A DNA stretch of 64,000 nt from Manihot esculenta (lineage: Eukaryota > Streptophyta > Magnoliopsida > Malpighiales > Euphorbiaceae), in contig NC_035170.2 of assembly GCF_001659605.2 (NCBI RefSeq), positions 20,475,190-20,539,189 of the forward strand, written 5' to 3'. Under the pieces are notes generated by a model that was not told the DNA's origin, made no database searches, and was given only the letters and a program-made list of their open reading frames with translations. Shown one piece after another: positions 56,006 through 64,000 of this stretch (positions are counted from its first letter, which is position 1; every line of letters starts with the position of its first letter). The position numbers and the translations under genes are program-made.

Positions 56006-58166
56006 TGTAATACCCGGCTAGAGTCCGGCACCGGAATTCCTGTAGTCCGATGGAATCTCGGGTGTCGGGGACCCTCTAGAAGGGTGATAGGTAAGGTTTC
56101 TAAGTGTTTTAAGATGGTTTTTATGTTTTAAGTATAAAGGTGAGTGAGTTTTTGAAAGAAAAGAACCAAGGACGAGTTGCCAGGTTCGGCCGCCGAAGGT
56201 GAGATTCGGCCGCCGAACTTGCATGACTTTCGGCTTCACGTTTGGCCGCCGAAGGTGGTCTGGCCAGCCATCTTTAAAAAGGTCAAAGGTCGGTGATTTG
56301 GAGAAGTTTCTTCCATTTTCGCCACCAGAGGTGAGGTCTGCTCCTCCTTGGGTGATTTACATGTTTTCTTCCAAATCTTACAAAGAGTTGATGAGTTTTA
56401 TGTTGTTTTAAAGCTTTTGAGTCAAAACCCCAAAGTTTGAAGCTTGGAGAGTTTGGGAGTAGATTTCTCCATATCTCCACGTTAGGATCAGCCATCTTTG
56501 AGTTCTTTAAGAGGTAAGCGTTGATCCTTAGCTTCTTTGTTGTTTTTGAAAGTTTTATGAGGTTTGTATGGGTAGATATGCATGTTTAGGTTTAAGTGTG
56601 TTTTTGGTGGGTTTTGTGTATATAGATGATATATGATGTGTTTGAGTTGTTGTTTGGGGTTTTAAGTAAGTTTTGGACCCCTTTGTGCATATATTGGAGT
56701 ATATGCTGATATGGTTTTATTTGATGCATGTTTGAGTGAGTTTGGGGGAAGTTGTGCATGTGTTGAGCAAGTTTCTGCCTTACGGGAGAAACCAGCTTCG
56801 GCCGCCGAAGGAAGGTTCGGCCGCCGAAGGTGCTAAGGAGGTGGTTTTGGCTGCCAAACCTTGCCCCCGAAAGTTTGGACTTTCGGCTCTGGAGGAAAGG
56901 TTCGGCCGCCGAAAATGCCGCCGAAGGTGGGAGACTTTCGTCTCTGGATTGCCTTCAGCCCTCGAACCTCGCCCCCGAAAGCAGGGCTTTCGGGCTAGGA
57001 AGGGACTTTCAGCCGCCGAAAGTTAGGCTTCGGCCACCGAAGGTACCCGAGTTTCGGCTCTAGAGGGGACTTTCGGCCGCCGAACCTGCCGCCGAAAGTG
57101 CCCTGTTCAGCTTTTCTTTGCATGTTTTCTATGGTTATTTTAGGGAGTTCTAGAGGGGCTTTGGGGAGTTTGTTAGTCATGTCCTTGAGCTAGTTTGGTC
57201 CCTCATCTGAGTCCATCTGTGTAGGAACAGACCAGAGGAACCAAAGAGATCAGCAGTGAGTGCTGTTTCAGAACCAGTTCAGAGTCAGCCTGAGGTGAGT
57301 GGAACATAACTCTTTATGACAAATACATTAATGAGTTTGAGCATATGCATGCATCATTAAGTTTCACTAATTTGCTGCATTGCATATTAAGTTGTTGTTG
57401 TGGATGAATGTTGAATGATCCATTAGTCCTCGACAGGATATGATATGATGAGGTTTAGAAAGTCCAGGTCGAGGCCCATTCTACGCCCCTGGCAGGTTAG
57501 ATAAGAGAAAGCCCAGGTCGAGGCCCAGTCTACGCCCCTGGCACTATTGGAAGGCATAGAGGGCTATTGGTGACAAATTCATCCTTGTTGTGATATGTTT
57601 GTGATGTGATGCATGTCATGAGAGCATGTTTTATAACATATTTTATTTCGTTCTACTCACTGGGCTCTAGTAGCTCACCCCAGTTCCCTCACCCCAGTTT
57701 TGCAGGTCTAGTGTACAGGAGAAGCTCAGTTGGGTACAGGAAGAATTTTGTAATAGAATAGAGTGGACATGTATTTGATGTATTTATGGTATAAGAGATA
57801 AAAGAGTTGTTTTGTAAGGTGATGTATAGGATGGTGCTTGACCTAGTTGTATGTTAATCCCCTTTTGTATACATGATCTGTTTGTATAAATGCTTTTTAG
57901 ATGAAATGTGAACCAGGCTTAACGGTTCTAGTGATGACCCGTCTAGAGCATTGCTGAGAGCTCTAGTAAGAGGGGTTCAGAGTTTGTGCATGCACAGGTT
58001 AAGCCGTGGTACAGAGCAAGGTTTTTATGTTTTTACAGAAAATGTATGATCATGTATGGGTTTTTTTAGGTATACAGAGAGCTTAGTCGGCTTGCTACGA
58101 GTTCCGGCGACCTTAAGTCGATCTGGATCCTAGTGCCGGTAGCGATCCGGTTTCCGGGTTGTTACA
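56006..58166 (+). repeat. Tekay-2 3' LTR (LTR3, divergent subfamily)
   Basis: 2161 bp, TGTAATACCCGGC to GTTGTTACA. It shares its ends and the GGCCG motif clusters (56180-56250, 56795-57110) with LTR1, but differs in many positions from the first 30 nt onwards. The TATA region is weaker (TTTAAAAAGG near 56273). Two copies of a GGTCGAGGCCCA.TCTACGCC unit occur at 57460-57545, against three related units in LTR1. Confidence 0.9.
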
Positions 58167-58450
58167 GCCGAACATGAGGTTCAGTGGCCGAACCTGATGC
58201 ACTTTCGGAAGCCTAACTTAGCCCCCTAAACTATCCCACGTTCGACGGTCGAACTTGAGGTTCGGCGGCCGAACCTAGAAATGTCTCCATGGTATTTTTC
58301 ATTCAAAACTAAATTTCTTTCTTACTTAAAATCATAAAATACCTTAAAAACATTTTATAAAACGTGATTTTACCCTTCTAGAAATCTCCGACATCCGAGA
58401 TTCCACCGGACGGTAGGAATTTCGATACCGGAGTCTAGCCGGGTATTACA
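58167..58450 (-). repeat. Inverted Tekay LTR fragment
   Basis: The minus strand starts TGTAATACCCGGCTAGACTC at 58450 and reads like the first roughly 280 nt of LTR1, including CCGGTGGAATTTC-like and TTCGGCCGCCGAAC motifs. It ends at 58167 where LTR3 begins. It is probably the stump of an oppositely oriented element into which Tekay-2 inserted. Confidence 0.85.
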
Positions 58451-58604
58451 CGAATCCACAGAGAATTGATTACCTATTTATTTTTCTCAATAAGACCAAG
58501 AGAATTGTATTGAAAGCACAATTAGAAAGCAAGTGTCAAAGGAAAATAAAGAGTAAGTGCAATAAAAGTAAAAAGGGGGGTTTTGAGATTGGTTTGATTA
58601 ACAA

Positions 58605-60788
58605 CTAATGAAAGCACTTAAAACAGCAAGTAATTAAAATAAAAGGGGAAATCAATAAGGGACGTCCAAGAAGAATGTCAGAGCTAGTATTGCAACTATC
58701 TTCCTTAGTATCAATCACATAAAAATCAGCAGGAAAGACAAGTTCATCTACTTGGACTAACACATCTTCAAGAACACCTATGGGGTATACCACAGACCTA
58801 TCAGCTAGCTGTATCACAACTCTTGTTTCTTTGAGTGCACATGCATTGAGAGATTTATAGATGGAGAGAGGCATGACATTGATAGATGCACCAAGATCAC
58901 ACATGGCTTTCTTAATTCCAACATTCCCAATTTTGCAAGAGATAGCAAACATACCTTTGTCCTTGCATTTAGTAGGGAGTTCTCTTTTGATAACAGCGGT
59001 AACTACCTCACCTACACTTACTTTTTCTTTTTCAGCAAGCTTTCTTCTATTTGTGCAAAGCTCTTTCAGAAATTTTGCATACCTGGGAATCTGTTTGACA
59101 GCATCAAGCAGTGGTATGTTGATCTCCACTTTTCTGAAAGTCTCAAGGATCTCCTTTTCTTCTTTTTCTTTTTGAGTCCTTTCAAATCTTTTTGGAAAAG
59201 GAGGTGGGATATGAAAACTTACCTTTGGATCACCTCTTTGAGCAGGAGGTGGTGCAGAATGCGATGAAGAGGCTTCAGATTGCCTTGGTTCTTGTGCAGA
59301 GGGTATCTCAGATGGTGCATGCTTTGGTTCAACTTGCTTTTCCTCCTCATATCTTGCATCTTGAAGCTCTTTCCCACTTCTCAAAGTAATGGCACTTACA
59401 TTTTGTTTGGAATTTGCCTCAGTTTGGGATGGCAACTTTCCTTGAGCTTCCAACCTATTTATGGAGGTGGCCATTTGTCCCATTTGTTGTTGCATCATTT
59501 GCAAGGTTTTCATTACCTCATTAGCAGTATTAGTGTCCATTGGAGGTGCTGGTTGGACTTGGCTTCTTTGGTAACTTTGGTGATTTTGCTCATTGTTGCC
59601 TCTTCCATAGCTGAAGTTGGGATGGTCTCTCCAACCTGGATTATAGGTGTTGGAGTATGGATCATATATAGGCTGGTTGTTGTACCTTCCAATGGCATTG
59701 GCTTGATGATGGTCTTCTTGGAGTGTGGGACATTGATCAGTTGGGTGTCCCACATATGAGCAAATCCCACATGGCCTAGGTGGCTGGGGTGCTTGAATCT
59801 GTTGTACTACATCTGCGACAACATTTTTTATAACAGATGTTAGCTCAGACATAGTAGGAAAACTTACCTCATTGGCTCTTTGCAGTTGCTTCTCCTCTCC
59901 ATATTGCCTAGATGAGGCTGCGAGAGTGGAGATTAACTCTCTCATCTGTCTAGGTGTCTTATCTTCAATGGATCCTCCACAAGCTACATCAATGAATTTT
60001 CTCTCTGAAGGAGATAATCCTCCATAAAAGAACTGTATGAGAGCTTTATCTATCATGTCCTGTTGGGGGCATCCTGTACAAAGTCTTTCAAACCTTTTCC
60101 AATAATCATACAGATCTTCAGATGGTTTTTGTCTTATGCTTGTGATTTCTCTTATTATGCCAATCGATTTATGAGTTGGGAAGTATTTGTTCAAAAAAGT
60201 TTTGACCATATCATCCCATGAATTTATAGATCTAGGTGGCAAATGAAATAACCAATCTTTAGCAAAGTCATCTAATGAAAAGAGGAAGGCTTTTAACTTG
60301 ATTTGATCTTCAGAGATACCTTGAGGTCTCATAGATGAACATATTATATTGAATTCCTTTAAGTGCTTGTGTGGATTTTCATTTTCTCTACCTCTAAACT
60401 TAGGGAGTATGTGTATCAAACCTGTCTTCAGTTCAAAGGGAACCGTCAGAGGTGGGTAGGTGATGCAAAGTGGTGCATAGTCACCTACAGGAGTTGCCAA
60501 TTCTCTCATGGTTCTTTCTCTTTGTTCTTGGGGCCTAATTGCTAGATTTTCTTGGACAACTTGGTTCTGGACAGCATGTCCATCATGGTCAGCAGCTGGT
60601 GTTTGATGTTCTGCCATTGGTGCAAGATTCGGTTGCTGGAGTGGAGGACTTTCGGCGGCCGAAGGTTGATGAGGTTCGACGGCCGAAGGTTGGGCATAAT
60701 GCTCAACGGCTTGCTTTCCTAGTCTTCTGAGAGTGCGTTCAATTTTTGGATCAAAGGGCAGTGTGTCCTTGCATTCAGATCTAGTCAT
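58605..60788 (-). CDS. Athila-2 gag-protease, open frame with fused C terminus
   Basis: I place the start at MTRSECKDTL (60788), as in Athila-1, rather than the upstream ATG at 60866, which lies in LTR/primer-site sequence. The frame is uninterrupted through the gag core (FELKTGLIHILPKFRG, DDFAKDWLFHLPPRSI), the Cys-rich CGICSYVGHPTDQCP, AITLRSGKELQ, INIPLLDAVKQIPRYAKFLK and the protease (CDLGASINVMPLSIYKSL). After DILLGRPLL the frame crosses the junction into LTR sequence and ends with a foreign, hydrophobic tail (ISPFILITCC…). The protein may be made if the 5' LTR is active, but the protease C-terminal part is lost. Confidence 0.85.
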   Translation of the reverse strand: MTRSECKDTLPFDPKIERTLRRLGKQAVEHYAQPSAVEPHQPSAAESPPLQQPNLAPMAEHQTPAADHDGHAVQNQVVQENLAIRPQEQRERTMRELATPVGDYAPLCITYPPLTVPFELKTGLIHILPKFRGRENENPHKHLKEFNIICSSMRPQGISEDQIKLKAFLFSLDDFAKDWLFHLPPRSINSWDDMVKTFLNKYFPTHKSIGIIREITSIRQKPSEDLYDYWKRFERLCTGCPQQDMIDKALIQFFYGGLSPSERKFIDVACGGSIEDKTPRQMRELISTLAASSRQYGEEKQLQRANEVSFPTMSELTSVIKNVVADVVQQIQAPQPPRPCGICSYVGHPTDQCPTLQEDHHQANAIGRYNNQPIYDPYSNTYNPGWRDHPNFSYGRGNNEQNHQSYQRSQVQPAPPMDTNTANEVMKTLQMMQQQMGQMATSINRLEAQGKLPSQTEANSKQNVSAITLRSGKELQDARYEEEKQVEPKHAPSEIPSAQEPRQSEASSSHSAPPPAQRGDPKVSFHIPPPFPKRFERTQKEKEEKEILETFRKVEINIPLLDAVKQIPRYAKFLKELCTNRRKLAEKEKVSVGEVVTAVIKRELPTKCKDKGMFAISCKIGNVGIKKAMCDLGASINVMPLSIYKSLNACALKETRVVIQLADRSVVYPIGVLEDVLVQVDELVFPADFYVIDTKEDSCNTSSDILLGRPLLISPFILITCCFKCFH

Positions 60789-60816
60789 AAAAGAAAATAA
60801 ACAAGTGAAATCAATT

Positions 60817-60833
60817 TCCCAACAACGGCGCCA
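60817..60833 (-). other. Athila-2 primer binding site (degenerate tRNA-Asp)
   Basis: The minus strand reads TGGCGCCGTTGTTGGGA. The first 11 nt match tRNA-Asp as in Athila-1, and the CC at positions 12-13 is TT. Confidence 0.8.
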
Positions 60834-60838
60834 ATTTT

Positions 60839-62677
60839 TGACTGTGCGGTTGTCGAAGCAGGTCAAAAATAACCTTCTTGGTTATCAATAATTTACAACT
60901 GCAGATAGTGGTGAAGGATCGAATCCACAGAGAATTGATTACCTATTTATTTTTCTCAATAAGACCAAGAGAATTGTATTGAAAGCACAATTAGAAAGCA
61001 AGTATCAAAGGAAAATAAAGAGTAAGTGCAATAAAAGTAAAAAGGGGGTTTTTGAGATTGGTTTGATTAACAACTAATGAAAGCACTTAAAACAGCAAGT
61101 AATTAAAATAAAAGGGGAAATCAATAAGAGAAAAGTCTAGTTGAAGATATGGATCCACCTTGGTTGTTTGGATTGATCATTGAAATTTAGATTATCTTGA
61201 TTGAATCAATAGGTTGGTTATGGGGGTGGAAGACGCTTCTCACCACCATGGCTTTCCTTATGAACAAATTGATTAGGGAACGTCCTCTAACCAATTACTA
61301 ATCAACAAATTGCCAAGGAACATCCTTGGGCCATAGGCATCAAAACAATTGCCAATTGCATGAAGAACTAGAAAGATCCAAACCCTAACTACTCAAACGC
61401 ATGAGATGTTGTTAGATCATACAATTCCTTAGTTTTTACACCAAGTGTTCTTATGGACAGAATATTTCCAGCAATTACGGACTAACAAATATCCTACCCA
61501 ACAATCAATTACCTTGCAATTAAGAATCAAGTGGCCAATTTGATTAAAACAACAAAGTAATCTTGGAATTAAAGCATGAATTGCATGAATATTGAATAAA
61601 ATCAAAGACAATAGTTTATGTTCAGATCTCACAATCCATTAAACAACCTTAGTTTCAACCAAACTTCAACTAGAATAAAGGTTTCAGCCACTCATGGCTG
61701 AACCAAAACTGAAAAGAGATGAAAAGAAGATGAAAAACCAAAAGTGGAGAGGGAGGAGAGGCTGCCGATTTCTTGCAGAAGTTGGGAGATGAATGCTTGC
61801 TTCTTTCTATTCTTTAAGCCTTTAAATATGTCTTGGGAGGCTGCCTAGGGTTTCATAGAAATCCAGGAGACTTTTAGAGGCTGTCCAAAGTGCCCTTGCT
61901 CAATTATGTGCCTTCTTTGTGCATAGGTGAAGGCAAAAACGTGGTGCATGTGATGGGAGGCAAGTGAGGGCACTTTGGTCTCTTCAATTGCTGCCCAAGG
62001 TCATCAAGTTGCTGCCAAAGAGTCAAGTTGCTGCCAAAGAGTCAAGTTGCTGCCAAAGAGTCAAGTGGCTGCCCATGCACTAAAGAGGAAGGTGGAGCCT
62101 CCTTTTGAATTTTGAATGTGCATGGCATGAAGTGGGAAACATGTGATCTTTGGATTTGCCTTCCTTAATAAGGGGGATCTTGAAATCCAATAATTGAATG
62201 TGCATCTTGAATATTTGGATCTCAAAATATTTCCCTTATTTGGCTCCTCAAATATGGCAACTTGAGATATGGCTTCTTGAATAAGGAAAGAGAGCATTGG
62301 AGTGCATTTTCGGCAGCCTAAAGTTGCTCCCGGAAGAGGACTTTCGGTTCTGGAATGATGGTTCGGTGGCCGAAGGTGCTGAGTTCGGCGGCCGAAGGTA
62401 GGGGACTTTCGGCTCTAGAACTAAGGTTCGGCGGCCGAAAGTGCTGCCGAACATGGGCGAGTTTCGGCTCTGGAGAGGTTGTTCGGCGGCCGAAAGTGCT
62501 TCCGAAGGTCTTCTTCACATTTTTGGCACTTTTTGGTATTTTTAAGAGCATTTTCTCCAAATTGTCTCTTTACACCTAATACCTACAAAACATGATTAAA
62601 ACCACAAAATTAGGTAGAAAAGGTGTAAATAAACATCAAGAATATTATCATAAAATGAGCTAAAATATGCTCTATCA
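60839..62677 (-). repeat. Athila-2 5' LTR with embedded GGCCG cluster
   Basis: 1839 bp with the same termini as the Athila-1 LTR. A GCTGCC(A)AAAGAGTCAAGTTG unit is repeated near 62008-62055. At 62307-62515 it carries about 200 nt with TTCGGCGGCCGAA motifs and ACTTTCGGCTCTGGAG-type phrases that match the Tekay LTR clusters in inverse orientation. Athila-1 and the solo LTR have unrelated sequence there. Confidence 0.88.
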
Positions 62678-64000
62678 ACTCCAGTGTCGGAATTCCAACT
62701 TTCCGATGGAATCCCTGTTGGAATCCGGAATCTCGGATACCGGAACCTCTTAGAAGGGTAAAATATGTTTTTACAAAATGTTTTTCATGATTTTATTGAT
62801 TGGTTTTGAGTTAAAGTTTTAAAAATGAAAGAAAAATGTTTATGAGGGATAAGCCCAGGTTCAGCCGCCGAACATGGTGCTGCCGCGGGAGCTCTCTTTC
62901 GGCCCCCGAAGGTGGTCTAGCTAGCCATCTATAAGATGCCTCCATTCCGAAAATGGGGGAGTTTCTCTCTCCATTTTCGGTTAAAGGTGAGTTCTTGCCC
63001 TTCCTTTGATGATTTTATGTTTTTCCTTCAAATTTTCATGAGTTTTCTTTTGGTTTTTGAAATTTAAGCTTGAATCTAAAGTTTTAAAGCTTGGAGACCT
63101 CCAGAGACCATTTTCCTCCTCATCTCCAAGTTTGGGTCACATCTACCTTCGATCTTCAAGAGGTAAGTGTAGATCCTCGCTTTTGTTTATGTTTTAAGTA
63201 AGTTTTTAAGAAGTTTAAGGGTTTGTAATGTCTGAAATGGCTAGATCTAAGGTTATAGGCTTTGAGTTAGGTTTTGTTGAATGTTTGCTCTTTTAATGTT
63301 TTAGTTGTTATTTCTTTGGGGTTTAGGCTAGTTTTATGTCTCTTATACTTGATGAGTGTGTATGCATGTTTTAAGGGTTTGGTTGTGAGGTTTTGGAGAG
63401 TTTTGGTGGCTGAGTGCATAAGGCAGAATCGGGTTCTGCCATTCTGAAGAACCCAGGTTCGGCCACTAAACCTACTTGTGTAGGCAGCCTTTGGCCGCCT
63501 AACCTGCCCCCCGAAAGGATGGACTTTCGGGTCCGTGAAGGGGTTAGACTGCCGAACCTACCCCCGAAGGTTAGTGACTTTCGGATCTGTGGAGACTTTC
63601 GGCCACCAAACCTGCCCCCGAAAGTGTCTGACTTTCGAATCTGTGGGGACCTTCGGCCGCCAAACTTGCCACCGAAAGTCCTCTGCCCAGCCTTCCTTTG
63701 CTTGTTTTATATGCATGTTTTATGATATTTTAGGGGGATTTTTGGGGAGATGTTTAGAGTCATATTAGAGATGTGTTTGGTCTCTCATTTGAGTCCACCT
63801 GTGTAGGATCGGACCAGGGAGACCATAGAGGCCTTCAGTGAGCCAGCTGCGTCTTTGTCAGTCGAGCGTCAGCCGGGAGTGAGTATAACTAAACTAATCT
63901 ATTGTTTTTAAAGTAATCAAACTTTTAAGCATGTTTATGCATCATGAATGCCATGTTATGTAATAGGTTGTTGCATTAGAATTCACGAATATGATGCATT
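62678..64000 (+). repeat. Further Tekay-type LTR (LTR4), cut by window edge
   Basis: Starts in mid-motif (ACTCCAGTGTCGGAATTCC, equivalent to base 18 or so of LTR1) directly after Athila-2. It continues with a GGAACCTCTTAGAAGGGTAAAAT block, a TATA-like CTATAAGATG (near 62930), the FTCAAGAGGTAAG-type block (near 63155) and a decayed GGCCG cluster (63450-63680). It is the most divergent Tekay LTR here. Athila-2 probably inserted near its 5' end. Confidence 0.8.

Larger units (their letters stand above)
49175..58166 (+). mobile_element. Tekay-2: Ty3 chromovirus, 5' end replaced, split by a solo LTR
   Basis: Leader from 49175, gag-pol 49292-55929 (interrupted 52752-54477), polypurine tract, and an LTR (56006-58166) ending GGGTTGTTACA. 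The LTR clearly differs from LTR1/LTR2, although the coding parts are close. The element therefore lacks its own 5' LTR and primer site and cannot be copied as it stands. The sequence after it begins GCCGA; no matching left flank is available. Confidence 0.87.
58451..62677 (-). mobile_element. Athila-2: rearranged Athila-type element, pol missing
   Basis: A 5' LTR (60839-62677), primer site and intact gag-protease are followed not by pol but by an internal piece of LTR (58451-58661). That piece corresponds to 60914-61123 and starts mid-LTR at CGAATCCACAG. The junction near 58660 joins LTR sequence (AATCAATAAG) to protease sequence (GGGACGTCCAAG). RT, RNase H, integrase and most of the 3' LTR are absent. 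The right flank ACTCC may be one half of a target duplication. Confidence 0.85.

Overview
This looks like plant nuclear DNA, probably from a eudicot. The host sequence is AT-rich, there is a long (TAA)n microsatellite, and nearly everything recognisable is a plant retroelement or an integrated plant pararetrovirus (Caulimoviridae). I found no complete host gene. The element types would suit a Euphorbiaceae such as cassava, but that is a guess I cannot test here.

Positions 1-31,000 hold four rearranged pieces of one caulimovirid lineage, separated by AT-rich DNA. Taken together they give the order: tRNA-iMet primer site, long ORF1 (movement protein, coat protein with CCHC knuckle, retropepsin, reverse transcriptase, RNase H), ORF2 of unknown function overlapping the ORF1 stop by 1-8 nt, TATA promoter, long leader with a conserved 76-codon small ORF, then back to the primer site. 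This resembles florendoviruses; summing the pieces suggests a unit of about 8.4 kb. V1 (1-4500, minus) and V2 (4500-7695, plus) meet head to head and form an inverted repeat with 1881-nt arms. V3 (11,133-21,142) holds a second inverted repeat with about 1.8-kb arms and a 277-nt loop, followed by a nearly full permuted genome. V4 (22,100-29,704, minus) has an open 1461-codon ORF1 and sits between two copies of a 700-bp direct repeat. The two large viral hairpins, the conserved small ORF, a Cys-rich leader ORF seen only in V4 and the 700-bp duplication are the most unusual things here.

Positions 31,076-64,000 are nested LTR retrotransposons. A Ty1/copia LTR and decayed gag (31,076-32,529) are interrupted by a Ty3 chromovirus of Tekay/Del type (Tekay-1). 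Its 5' LTR carries an inserted Athila-type element (34,122-42,991, minus, 5-bp target duplication, 1717-bp LTRs, integrase absent). Tekay-1 runs through a gag-pol with an internal deletion into a truncated LTR that is fused directly to the leader of Tekay-2. The Tekay-2 pol is split by an Athila solo LTR (52,752-54,477, target duplication AGGAG), and it ends in an LTR of a different subfamily (56,006-58,166). An inverted Tekay LTR fragment, a rearranged second Athila element (58,451-62,677) and a further Tekay-type LTR (62,678 to the window edge) follow. A palindromic motif, TTCGGCCGCCGAA, recurs in all the Tekay LTRs, in one Athila LTR and as coding tandem repeats in Athila gag.

No tRNA or rRNA gene, CRISPR array or bacterial feature was seen. 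Coding calls rest on motif recognition and on comparing copies within the window, not on database searches.
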